64,000 nt of DNA from the NCBI RefSeq assembly GCF_009769385.1, contig NZ_VKAB01000008.1, forward strand, positions 434,001-498,000, read 5' to 3'. A program made the position numbers and the translations under genes. Shown one piece after another: positions 29,718 through 36,700 of the stretch. Under the pieces are notes generated by a model. That model had not been told where the DNA came from. It saw only the letters and a program-made list of their open reading frames with translations, and did not search any database. The first letter of the stretch is position 1. Each line of letters opens with the position of its first letter. This DNA is from Saccharothrix deserti. Lineage in GTDB: Bacteria > Actinomycetota > Actinomycetes > Mycobacteriales > Pseudonocardiaceae.

Positions 29718-30917
29718 ATGACCAGGCGCTACCTGTTACCGCTCGCCGTAGCCACCGTCCTGACCGCGGGACTGGCGGCACCCGCCGCAGCCGCGGGTGA
29801 CGTCGAGTGGCAGGCCGACCTGTCCACCGTGAACGCCGACGACAACGGCGTCACCTCGGACAACGGCACCGTGCGGCTCGACCGCGCCGCACCGACGCCC
29901 GCCAGCGCGCGGGTCGCCGTGCGCACCGGGTTCCTGCAACTCGACCCGCACGTGCTCGACACCCCGGTCAACGCCGTCGCCGCGACCGTGAAGAGCAACG
30001 TCCCCGCCGGCGCCGAAGTCGCCGTGGACGTGCGCGGCGCGCTCGGCGACGACCAGTGGACCGAGTGGGTCGAGGCACGCCCCGAAGCCCCGGCCGTGCT
30101 GCCGACCGCCGTCACGACCGTGCAGGTCCGGCTGGCGCTGACGGCCGAGAAGACGACACCCGAGGTCAGCCAGGTCGACCTCAGGGCGTTCACGGCGGCG
30201 GCCAAGACCTCCGACGTCGTCGCGCAGGCCGCGGGCCTGTCGTACCGGATCTTCGCGACCCGCGAGGGCCTGGTCGGCGGCACCACCGCGAACGGGCACG
30301 TGATCACGAGCCGCGACCACTTCGTCGCCCTGCCGTCGCGCCGCGGCCTGTCGGCCAAGGCCACCGGCACGTACAGCGTGCGGGTGTGCGCCTCGAACGG
30401 CCGCTGCGAGTGGGCGCCGGTCTGGGACGTCGGCCCGTGGAACACCAAGGACGACTACTGGAACCCGTCGTCCACCCGTGAGATGTGGAAGAACCTGCCG
30501 CAGGGCAAGCCGGAGGCGCAGGCCGCGTACGAGGACGGCTACAACGGCGGCAAGGACCAGTTCGGCCGCACGGTCGCCAACCCGGCGGGCATCGACCTGG
30601 CCGACGGCACGTTCTGGGACGGCCTGAAGCTGACCAACAACGCGTGGGTCACCGTCACCTATTCGTGGACCGGTTCGGGCCCGGCCGGGTTCGTCCGGAC
30701 CGCGGGCGACCCGCTGAACGTCCGCAGCGGCACCACGTCGACGGCCTCCCAGGTCGGCCTGGCCGCGAACTACGCGCAGGTGCGGGTCGAGTGCCAGCTC
30801 ACCGGCCAGTCGGTGACCGGCTCGCAGGGCACGTCGAACATCTGGTTCCGGATCGCGCCGGGCAAGTACATCGCCCGTGCGTACGTGTCGGGCGTTTCGG
30901 GCGCCACTGCCTGCTGA
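29718..30917 (+). CDS. secreted protein with C-terminal SH3-type domain
   Basis: 399 residues from the ATG at 29718, preceded by GAGGAG seven bases before. The N-terminal 27 residues are a signal peptide (RRYLLPLAVATVLTAGL, cleavage near APAAAAG-D). The middle, about residues 30-310, shows beta-rich repeats with WTEWVEARPEAP and a segment DDYWNPSSTREMWKNLPQGK. The last 75 residues have the bacterial SH3 pattern DPLNVRSGTTSTASQVGLA and WFRIAPGKYIARAYVSG, a cell-wall-binding module. No catalytic motif is recognised. It lies between menE and menA on the same strand, but nothing suggests a quinone role. Confidence 0.7.
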   Translation: MTRRYLLPLAVATVLTAGLAAPAAAAGDVEWQADLSTVNADDNGVTSDNGTVRLDRAAPTPASARVAVRTGFLQLDPHVLDTPVNAVAATVKSNVPAGAEVAVDVRGALGDDQWTEWVEARPEAPAVLPTAVTTVQVRLALTAEKTTPEVSQVDLRAFTAAAKTSDVVAQAAGLSYRIFATREGLVGGTTANGHVITSRDHFVALPSRRGLSAKATGTYSVRVCASNGRCEWAPVWDVGPWNTKDDYWNPSSTREMWKNLPQGKPEAQAAYEDGYNGGKDQFGRTVANPAGIDLADGTFWDGLKLTNNAWVTVTYSWTGSGPAGFVRTAGDPLNVRSGTTSTASQVGLAANYAQVRVECQLTGQSVTGSQGTSNIWFRIAPGKYIARAYVSGVSGATAC

Positions 30918-30949
30918 TCTCGAAGCACCCGGAAGCGGGTCCCCGTTCA

Positions 30950-30974
30950 CCATGTCGGAGGATGTCCGACATGG
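30950..30974 (+). promoter_or_regulatory. hairpin enclosing the menA translation start
   Basis: CCATGTCGGA (30950-30959) and TCCGACATGG (30965-30974) are exact reverse complements separated by GGATG. The 3' arm contains the probable start codon (30971) and the Shine-Dalgarno GGAGG spans the 5' arm and loop. In RNA this 10-bp stem would hide the ribosome site; in DNA it is a 25-base palindrome that a repressor could bind. Confidence 0.75.
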
Positions 30975-31843
30975 CCACAGTCGCCCAGTGGGTATCGGGG
31001 ACCCGCCCCCGCACGCTGCCGAACTCGATCGCGCCGGTGCTGGTCGGCGCGGGCGCCGCGCACCACATCGACGGGTTCAACCTGACCTGGTCGCTGCTGG
31101 CGCTCGCGGTGTCGGTCGCGCTCCAGATCGGCGTCAACTACGCCAACGACTACTCCGACGGCATCCGCGGCACCGACGCCAACCGCGTCGGCCCGTTCCG
31201 CCTGGTCGGCTCCGGTGCGGCGAACCCGAAGGCGGTGCGCGCGGCGGCGTTCGCCGCGCTGGGTGTGGCCGCGTTGGCGGGCTTGGTCCTGATCGTGCTG
31301 TCCGGCCGGTACTGGATGGTGCTGTTCGGCGCGGTCTGCATCGCGGCGGCGTGGTTCTACACCGGCGGCCGCAAGCCGTACGGGTACTCGGGGCTGGGCG
31401 AGCTGGCCGTGTTCGTGTTCTTCGGGCCTGCCGCCGTGCTCGGCACGCTGTACGTGCTGACCGGGGAGATCACCGGGATCGGCATCGGCGGCGCGATCGC
31501 CATGGGCTCGTTCTCCACCGGCGTGATGATCGCCAACAGCCTGCGCGACATCCCGACCGACGTCCAGGCGGGCAAGCGCACCCTGGCAACCACCTTGGGC
31601 GACAAGGACTCCCGCCGCCTCTACCTGGCCCTGGTAGCGATCCCGTTCCTGATCACCCTGGCGATCGGCCTGCGCGTCCCCCTGGCCCTGATCGGCTTCC
31701 TGGCCCTACCGCTGGCCATCCTCGGCGCCCGCCGCGTGGCGAAGGGCAGCAAGGGCCGCGACCTGATCCCAGTCCTCCGCGACACCGGCCTGGCCATGCT
31801 CATCTGGGGCATCACCGTCCCCGCCGCCCTGGTCCTGGGCTGA
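30971..31843 (+). CDS. menA: 1,4-dihydroxy-2-naphthoate polyprenyltransferase
   Basis: Integral membrane prenyltransferase of the UbiA family that attaches the polyprenyl chain. 290 residues, eight to nine hydrophobic helices. The two aspartate-rich motifs are NYANDYSDGIRGTDANRVGP near residue 60 and NSLRDIPTDVQAGKRTLATTLGDKD near 185. Two ATGs are in frame: 30962 abuts GGAGG with no spacer, while 30971 stands nine bases from it, so 30971 is preferred. The start lies in a 10-bp hairpin. It ends before a terminator-like repeat. Confidence 0.94.
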   Translation: MATVAQWVSGTRPRTLPNSIAPVLVGAGAAHHIDGFNLTWSLLALAVSVALQIGVNYANDYSDGIRGTDANRVGPFRLVGSGAANPKAVRAAAFAALGVAALAGLVLIVLSGRYWMVLFGAVCIAAAWFYTGGRKPYGYSGLGELAVFVFFGPAAVLGTLYVLTGEITGIGIGGAIAMGSFSTGVMIANSLRDIPTDVQAGKRTLATTLGDKDSRRLYLALVAIPFLITLAIGLRVPLALIGFLALPLAILGARRVAKGSKGRDLIPVLRDTGLAMLIWGITVPAALVLG

Positions 31844-31864
31844 CCAGCCGGCCGCTCAGGGCAG

Positions 31865-31873
31865 TTGTCCACA
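31865..31873. promoter_or_regulatory. consensus DnaA box, copy 1
   Basis: TTGTCCACA is the preferred DnaA-binding sequence of high-GC actinomycetes. It stands alone within a repeated element whose second copy, at 61694-61702, has the same box. A single box is not an origin; titration or a chance match are alternatives. Confidence 0.5.
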
Positions 31874-31897
31874 GGCAGCGCGCGAACACCGCGGATT

Positions 31898-31951
31898 GTC
31901 GGTCCCTTGTGGCAGGGTAAAAGCAGGGGTCCCCTTGGCGGGGACCCCTGC
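31898..31951. terminator. repeated terminator-like element, copy 1
   Basis: GCAGGGGTCCCC and GGGGACCCCTGC form a perfect 12-bp stem with the loop TTGGC at 31923-31951, preceded by CCCTTGTGGCAGGGTAAAA. The gap lies between the convergent menA and the gene at 31965-32363. A near copy lies at 61730-61782, also between convergent genes, so this is a mobile or selected bidirectional terminator. Confidence 0.75.
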
Positions 31952-31964
31952 GGAGCAAGCTGGG

Positions 31965-32363
31965 TTACCAGGCGTCCTCGGTGAAGGTCATCGGCTCGTC
32001 GTCGTCGCGGGGCTTGGGTTTGGGGGTTTCCACGGGTCGTTCCTCGCCCCGGCAGAGCGCCGCCAGCGCTTCGCGGTCCGCCTCCAGCGCTGCCTTCACG
32101 CCGCGGTCGTCCGCGGCCTCGCCCATGAGCACTTGCCGCCAGCTCAGGTAGCCGCCCGCGATCCTCCGCTGCAACGCCCGCAGTTCCGGCGACGCCTCGT
32201 TCGACTTCGCGAACTGCATCACCCGCCGCACGTCCTCCGCCGAGGGCTCGCGCTGCGGGTACCGCAGCTTCGCCGCCTCGCGCATCGCCTTGTCGGCATC
32301 GGCGACCGACCTGGCCAGCACTTCCTCGGCTGTGAGCACCTCCGCCGTCCGCCACGCGCTCAC
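31965..32363 (-). CDS. hypothetical protein, 132 residues
   Basis: The GTG at 32363 follows GAAGGGG at six bases and gives SAWRTAEVLTAEEVLARSV. The product is soluble and helical, with charged repeats (DADKAMREAAKLRYPQ, NEASPELRALQRRIAGG, LEADREALAALCRGEE) and an acidic, Pro-rich tail ending DDDEPMTFTEDAW. I recognise no family. It follows the Cds1-like gene on the same strand by 83 bases and may share its transcript. Longer starts upstream lack a ribosome site. Confidence 0.6.
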   Translation of the reverse strand: MSAWRTAEVLTAEEVLARSVADADKAMREAAKLRYPQREPSAEDVRRVMQFAKSNEASPELRALQRRIAGGYLSWRQVLMGEAADDRGVKAALEADREALAALCRGEERPVETPKPKPRDDDEPMTFTEDAW

Positions 32364-32446
32364 CGCAGACCCCTTCCGACGCGCCGATCCACGCTGCGAC
32401 GCACGGCACCCGCCGCGCGTTCCCAATCACGCAATCAAAGCAAGAA

Positions 32447-33541
32447 TCAGCCGGTCCAAGTGCCGTTCGCGCGGAACCGGGCCAACGTCGCCAGGTGCGG
32501 CTCGAGGTCCATGCCCTGCGCGGCCACCCACTCGTCGTCGTAGTAGGTGTGCCCGTACCGCTCACCGCCGTCGCACAGCAACGTCACGACGCTCCCGCGC
32601 AGCCGTGACGCCCGCATCTCCGCGATCAACTGGAACGCACCCCACAGGTTCGTGCCGGTCGACCCACCCACACGCCGCCCCAGCACCTCCTCGACGTGCC
32701 GGATCGTCGCGATCGACGCCGCGTCCGGCACCTTGATCATCCGGTCGATGACGTCACCGATGAACGACGGCTCCACCCGCGGCCGGCCGATGCCCTCGAT
32801 CCGCGAACCGCGGGTGCCGGTCAGGGCGGGGTTCCCGTCCCGCCACGCGTCGAAGAACACCGAGTGCTCCGGGTCCACGACGGCCAGCCGCGAATGCAGC
32901 TTCCGGTAGTGGATGTACCGGCCGATGGTCGCGCTCGTGCCGCCGGTTCCCGCACCGACCACGACCCACTCGGGCTCGGGCGCGGCCTCCAACGCCATCT
33001 GCTGGAACACCGATTCGGCGATGTTGTTGTTGCCACGCCAGTCGGTCGCCCGCTCGGCGTGCGTGAACTGGTCCATGAAGTGCCCGCCCAGCTCGCCCGC
33101 CAGCCGCCGCGACTCGTCGTAGATCGCGCCCGGCTCGTCCACGAAGTGGCACCGCCCGCCCTGGCGCTCGATCAACGCCACCTTCTCCTGGCTGGTCGAC
33201 CGGGGCATCACCGCGATGAACGGCAACCCGAGCAGCCGCGCGAAGTACGCCTCCGACACCGCCGTGGACCCCGACGACGCCTCGATCACCGGCGTGCCGC
33301 CGACCACCCAGCCGTTGCATATCGCATACAAGAACAACGACCGGGCGAGGCGGTGCTTGAGCGAGCCGGTGGGGTGGGTCGACTCGTCCTTCAAGTACAA
33401 GTCGATGCCCCACTCGAGCGGGAGGGGGAAGTGCAGCAGGTGCGTGTCGGCGCTGCGGTTGGCGTCCGCTTCGATGATGCGGACGGCCTCGCACACCCAT
33501 TCCCTGGTCCGGGTGCTACATCGATCTACCGAAGAGGTCAC
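32447..33541 (-). CDS. PLP-dependent cysteine synthase-family protein, Cds1-like L-cysteine desulfhydrase
   Basis: Fold-type II PLP enzyme, 364 residues. The PLP lysine lies in [17 protein letters not shown] near residue 65, and the phosphate-binding loops appear as [17 protein letters not shown] and [32 protein letters not shown] closes the domain. Length and segments resemble mycobacterial Cds1 (Rv3684), which breaks cysteine to sulfide, pyruvate and ammonia; a cysteine or cystathionine synthase is the alternative. The start GTG at 33541 lies 23 bases from the start of the divergent glycohydrolase gene, with no ribosome site, suggesting a leaderless message. Confidence 0.75.
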   Translation of the reverse strand: MTSSVDRCSTRTREWVCEAVRIIEADANRSADTHLLHFPLPLEWGIDLYLKDESTHPTGSLKHRLARSLFLYAICNGWVVGGTPVIEASSGSTAVSEAYFARLLGLPFIAVMPRSTSQEKVALIERQGGRCHFVDEPGAIYDESRRLAGELGGHFMDQFTHAERATDWRGNNNIAESVFQQMALEAAPEPEWVVVGAGTGGTSATIGRYIHYRKLHSRLAVVDPEHSVFFDAWRDGNPALTGTRGSRIEGIGRPRVEPSFIGDVIDRMIKVPDAASIATIRHVEEVLGRRVGGSTGTNLWGAFQLIAEMRASRLRGSVVTLLCDGGERYGHTYYDDEWVAAQGMDLEPHLATLARFRANGTWTG

Positions 33542-33564
33542 GCCGGCACGATAACTTCTGCGAC

Positions 33565-34557
33565 GTGACCTCACTTCTGAGCGGCTCAATCCGCGGCAGC
33601 CTCCTCGCCGGCGCCGTCGGCGACGCGCTCGGCGGTTCGATCGAGTTCGACCGGATCGACCGCATCCGGGGCCGTTTCGGCCCGTCGGGTCTCACCGACT
33701 ACGCACCGGCCTACGGCAGGCTCGGCGCGATCACCGACGACACCCAGATGACCCTGTTCACCCTGGAAGGCCTGCTGCTGGCCAAGAAACGCGGCAGCGA
33801 CCCGGTGCACGAGGTGCGCGTGGCGTACGGGCGGTGGCTGCGCACGCAGGGCGGACCGGAGGTCAGCCCGGACGGCTGGCTGCTGGACGTGCCCGAACTG
33901 CACGAACGGCGCGCACCCGGCAACACGTGCCTGACCGCGCTGCGCTCCGGCGTGCTCGGCACGGTGGACACCCCGATCAACGACTCCAAGGGCTGCGGCG
34001 CGGTGATGCGGGCGGCGCCCGTGGCGTTGTGGTCGGACGACGTGCACGAGGTGTTCGACCTGGCCGCCGCCACCGGCGCGCTGACCCACGGCCACCCGAG
34101 CGGCTACCTGTCGGCGGGCGTGCTGGCGGTGCTGGTGCAGCAGGTGCTGGCGGGCGCACCGCTGCCGGCCGCGATCGACGTGGCCCGCGCCGAGCTGATC
34201 ACGTGGGACGGTCACGAGGAGCAGTTGGGCCTGCTGGACCTGGCCGTGGAGCTGAGCGAACGCGGTGTCCGGCCGACGCCCGAGGTGATCGAGACGGCGT
34301 TGGGCGGCGGCTGGGTCGGCGAGGAGGCCTTGGCGATCGCGGTGCTCACCGCGTTGACCGCACGGGACCTCGCCGACGGGCTGCTGCTCGCGGTCAACCA
34401 CTCGGGCGACAGCGATTCGACCGGCGCGCTGTGCGGGAACCTGCTCGGCGCGCGGGACGGTGTCGACGCCATCCCCGAGCACTGGCTGGCGGAGCTGGAA
34501 CTGCGGGACGTGGTGGAACGCCTGGCCGACGACGCGGTGGAAGCGCTCACACGCTGA
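33565..34557 (+). CDS. ADP-ribosylglycohydrolase family protein
   Basis: Hydrolase of the DraG/ARH family that removes ADP-ribose from proteins or related substrates, with two Mg2+. 330 residues. Metal motifs: [13 protein letters not shown] near residue 17, [17 protein letters not shown] near 55, and [19 protein letters not shown] near 275 (the HxGDxDST signature). GTG start at 33565 without a clear ribosome site. No DraT-like ADP-ribosyltransferase is in the window, so the substrate is unknown. Confidence 0.88.
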   Translation: MTSLLSGSIRGSLLAGAVGDALGGSIEFDRIDRIRGRFGPSGLTDYAPAYGRLGAITDDTQMTLFTLEGLLLAKKRGSDPVHEVRVAYGRWLRTQGGPEVSPDGWLLDVPELHERRAPGNTCLTALRSGVLGTVDTPINDSKGCGAVMRAAPVALWSDDVHEVFDLAAATGALTHGHPSGYLSAGVLAVLVQQVLAGAPLPAAIDVARAELITWDGHEEQLGLLDLAVELSERGVRPTPEVIETALGGGWVGEEALAIAVLTALTARDLADGLLLAVNHSGDSDSTGALCGNLLGARDGVDAIPEHWLAELELRDVVERLADDAVEALTR

Positions 34558-34604
34558 CCGGGCCCCGACACAGGGTGGACGACAAAGGGTGGACGAACCT
34601 TAAT

Positions 34605-34616
34605 CTACATAGGTAG
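34605..34616. promoter_or_regulatory. palindrome over the -10 region of the padR-like gene
   Basis: CTACATAGGTAG has CTAC and GTAG arms around ATAG. It overlaps the likely -10 TAGGCT (34614-34619), which lies six bases before the GTG start, a leaderless arrangement. PadR-type regulators often bind their own promoters at palindromes of this kind. Confidence 0.5.
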
Positions 34617-34625
34617 GCTAGAACC

Positions 34626-34934
34626 GTGGAACCGCTCGGACGCATCGGAGGGGCCACGGTCGACGTGCTGGAAGTGCTGCTCAAGAGCGACCAGCCGCGC
34701 TGGGGCCTGGAGATCATCAAGCTGACCGGACGCCCGTCCGGCAGCGTCTACCCGCTGCTCGACCGCCTGGAACGGGCCGGGTGGGTCACGTCGTCCTGGG
34801 ACGACGACAGCGAACGCCGCGGCCCGCGCCGCCGGATGTACGTGCTCACGCCCGGAGGTGCCCAGGAGGCCCTCAAGGTGTGCGCGAAGAAGGCCAGGCC
34901 CGTGCCCGTCACCCGACCGGAGGTCGCCCGATGA
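34626..34934 (+). CDS. PadR-family transcriptional regulator
   Basis: Winged-helix regulator, 102 residues, the short PadR type without the long C-terminal helical domain. The DNA-binding part has LEVLLKSDQPRWGLEIIKLTG, PSGSVYPLLDRLERAGWVTS and a wing with RGPRRRMYVLTPGGAQEA. GTG start at 34626. It overlaps the next gene as ATGA, which suggests the two are regulated together, probably by this protein. The ligand is unknown. Confidence 0.88.
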   Translation: MEPLGRIGGATVDVLEVLLKSDQPRWGLEIIKLTGRPSGSVYPLLDRLERAGWVTSSWDDDSERRGPRRRMYVLTPGGAQEALKVCAKKARPVPVTRPEVAR

Positions 34935-35230
34935 CCAGACTCGTCCTGGCCGTGGTGCGAGCAGCCGCCGCGCTGCTCCCCCGCGGACAAAGAGACCGTT
35001 ACCTGGAGCAGTGGCGTGCCGACGTGGAAGGCGCGCGCGAACTCGGCCTGAACCCGTTGGGCGTGGCGTTCGGCGCGATCCGCATCGCGAACCGGGAGCG
35101 CAAGCCGGTGCCGCTGGCCGTCGGCCCGTTGGCGCTGGCGCTGCGGCTGCGCGAGAGCACGAACATCGGCGCGGTGCTGGCCGTGATGGTGCTCGCGAAC
35201 CTCGGCGGGGCGATCCTGCTGGTGATCTAG
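34931..35230 (+). CDS. small protein with C-terminal membrane helix, unknown function
   Basis: 99 residues, ATG at 34931 overlapping the padR-like stop (ATGA). The first 60 residues are amphipathic and basic (LLPRGQRDRYLEQWRADVEG), the last 20 hydrophobic (VLAVMVLANLGGAILLVI). It resembles the cytoplasmic prefix found before permease domains in PadR-linked transporters, but here the rest of a transporter is absent. Function unknown; coupling to the regulator suggests it is the regulated partner. Confidence 0.65.
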   Translation: MTRLVLAVVRAAAALLPRGQRDRYLEQWRADVEGARELGLNPLGVAFGAIRIANRERKPVPLAVGPLALALRLRESTNIGAVLAVMVLANLGGAILLVI

Positions 35231-35300
35231 GCGGCCAGGTCTAAGCGCCCAGAACTAGGCGGCCAGAGCTAGGCGGCCAGAGCTAGGCGGCCAGAGCTAG
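35231..35300. repeat. 14-bp tandem repeat between convergent genes
   Basis: After a diverged copy (AGGCGGCCAGGTCT), the unit AGGCGGCCAGAGCT occurs three times, then a partial copy AGGCGGCG enters the end of the next gene. Each unit contains CTAG, so on the minus strand it supplies TAG stop codons for the DUF4229 gene. Copy number may vary between strains. Confidence 0.8.
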
Positions 35301-35557
35301 GCGGCGCCGTCGCCGCGCAACTGGGCGCGCAGCTTCTCGCGTTCGGCGCGGCGCACGGCCTGCTTCTCCTCGAGCCCCTGCGCGACCCGCGTCCGCAGCC
35401 CGCGGAACACGAACAGCGACAGCGGCAACGCCACCACCACGCCGACGGCGAGGGCGACCAGCAGCGGCACGTTGACGAGCACGAGCAGCGCGGTGACCGC
35501 GGCGACCATGCCCAGGCGCGCGCAGATGTAGAGCGTCACATCACGACCCAGGTGCAC
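35297..35557 (-). CDS. DUF4229-like membrane protein
   Basis: 86 residues from a GTG at 35557 (HLGRDVTLYICARLG); GTGs six and seven codons on are alternatives. Two close hydrophobic helices (ARLGMVAAVTALLVLVNVP and LLVALAVGVVVALPLSLFVF) precede RGLRTRVAQGLEEKQAVRRAE, a charged helix. This is the pattern of DUF4229 proteins of unknown function, often near men genes in actinobacteria. The stop codon lies in a tandem repeat. Confidence 0.75.
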   Translation of the reverse strand: MHLGRDVTLYICARLGMVAAVTALLVLVNVPLLVALAVGVVVALPLSLFVFRGLRTRVAQGLEEKQAVRRAEREKLRAQLRGDGAA

Positions 35558-35568
35558 GGTTGACCAGG

Positions 35569-36036
35569 TTACGCGTCCTCCGAGGGGCCCGCCGCCGCGG
35601 TGTTGGGACGGCCCTCGAACCGGGTGGACAGCACGACCGTGGTGCGCGTGCGCGCGACGCCCTGGATGCGCCGCAACCGGCCCAGCGAGCGCTCCAGGTC
35701 GTCCACCGTGGCGACCCGCACCTTCACGATGAACGACTCGTCGCCCGCCACCCGGTAGCACGACTCGACCTCGACCAGCTCGGCCAGCGAGACGGCCAGC
35801 TCGTCGTCGTCCGCGGTGTCCGTGGGGTGGATGCTGACCAGCGCGGTCACACCGAGGCCGACGGCGCTCGGGTCCACCACGGCGTGGTAGCCGACGATCA
35901 CGCCGGTGGCTTCCAGCTTGCCGACCCGTTCGTGCACGGCGGAGGCGGAGAGGCCGACTTTGCGGCCCAGGTCGGCGTAAGTGGCCCGGCCGTTCTCCCG
36001 CAGGGCGGCGATGATCTGTCGATCAAGAGCGTCCAC
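35569..36036 (-). CDS. Lrp/AsnC-family transcriptional regulator
   Basis: 155 residues, GTG at 36036. The N-terminal helix-turn-helix is DALDRQIIAALRENGRATYAD and LGRKVGLSASAVHERVGKLE; the C-terminal RAM ligand domain runs from VVDPSAVGLGVTALVSIHP to VVLSTRFEGR and includes SCYRVAGDESFIVKVRV. Such proteins sense amino acids. It diverges from bldC across 167 bases; whether it controls bldC or itself cannot be seen. Confidence 0.9.
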   Translation of the reverse strand: MDALDRQIIAALRENGRATYADLGRKVGLSASAVHERVGKLEATGVIVGYHAVVDPSAVGLGVTALVSIHPTDTADDDELAVSLAELVEVESCYRVAGDESFIVKVRVATVDDLERSLGRLRRIQGVARTRTTVVLSTRFEGRPNTAAAGPSEDA

Positions 36037-36203
36037 CGGTCACAGCGTAGGCCCACCGACCTGCCCGGGCGTCATGGCACTGATGTCCGAACCGCACGCT
36101 TCGTCCCTTACTACCTCTTTACCATCACCCAAGCGTTCGAGTACCCATAGGGTTCGATGCCACGATGCGTCCGGTACGTCTGTTCGCCATCGGGAGGAAG
36201 ACC

Positions 36204-36422
36204 GTGACCATCACGCAGGAACACCAAGGGGAACGGCTGCTCACACCGGGTGAGGTCGCCAACCTGTTCCGGGTCGACCCGAAGACGGTCACCCGTTGGG
36301 CGACCGCGGGCCGCATCGGCTCGATCCGCACGCCCGGCGGCCACCGCAGGTTCCGCGAGTCCGAGGTCCAGCAGCTGTTGTCGCAGCTGACCACCGAGGC
36401 GACCGAACCCGTCAGGCACTGA
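36204..36422 (+). CDS. bldC: developmental regulator BldC, MerR-like DNA-binding protein
   Basis: Small DNA-binding protein that in Streptomyces holds off sporulation by coating direct-repeat sites. 72 residues from the GTG at 36204 with GGGAGGA seven bases before; the open frame upstream lacks a ribosome site. The MerR-type domain LLTPGEVANLFRVDPKTVTR and WATAGRIGSIRTPGGHRRFR is nearly identical to known BldC proteins, with only short tails and no effector domain. Its presence points to a mycelial actinomycete. Confidence 0.92.
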   Translation: MTITQEHQGERLLTPGEVANLFRVDPKTVTRWATAGRIGSIRTPGGHRRFRESEVQQLLSQLTTEATEPVRH

Positions 36423-36429
36423 GGACGTA

Positions 36430-36468
36430 CACCTCCTAGACACGAGTAATCTCGTGGCAAAGGAGGTG
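36430..36468 (+). promoter_or_regulatory. hairpin hiding the Shine-Dalgarno of the 59-residue membrane protein
   Basis: CACCTCCT (36430-36437) pairs fully with AGGAGGTG (36461-36468), the ribosome site of the next gene; inside it CACGAG (36441-36446) pairs with CTCGTG (36451-36456) around TAAT. The result is an 8-bp plus 6-bp stem with a small internal loop directly after bldC. It has no T-run, so a translational switch is more likely than a terminator. Confidence 0.75.
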
Positions 36469-36474
36469 GCGACC

Positions 36475-36654
36475 ATGCTCTATCTGCTCGCGGTGATCGG
36501 TGCCCTCACCGTCGCCGTGCTGCTGTGGCGTGCGTTCGGACCGGACCGGGTCGATACCGCCCCCAGTCGTCGTTTCGTGGCACCGGACGACGACCCCGAC
36601 TTCCTGCGCAAGCTCGGTGAGCAGCGCAAGAAGAAGCCGGACGACGAGGAGTGA
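36475..36654 (+). CDS. small single-span membrane protein
   Basis: 59 residues from the ATG at 36475, preceded at six bases by a near-perfect AAAGGAGGTG. One N-terminal helix (LYLLAVIGALTVAVLLWRAF) is followed by a charged tail with APDDDPDFLRKLGEQRKKKP. I recognise no function; it resembles small proteins found beside bldC in other actinomycetes. It may be cotranscribed with bldC, with output set by the hairpin at 36430-36468. A GTG at 36454 is in frame but lies within the hairpin. Confidence 0.7.
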   Translation: MLYLLAVIGALTVAVLLWRAFGPDRVDTAPSRRFVAPDDDPDFLRKLGEQRKKKPDDEE

Positions 36655-36661
36655 CGACGAA

Positions 36662-36684
36662 GGGGCCTCGGCGGTTGAGGCCCC
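36662..36684. terminator. bidirectional terminator hairpin
   Basis: GGGGCCTC and GAGGCCCC form a perfect 8-bp stem with a 7-base loop in the 46-base gap between the convergent small membrane gene and the MinD-like ATPase. Confidence 0.75.
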
Positions 36685-36700
36685 CTCGTCACGACACGGG

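Noticed and set aside
31865..31873. DnaA box as part of a replication origin
   Set aside because: One box here and one 30 kb away; no box cluster, A+T-rich region, dnaA or dnaN nearby.
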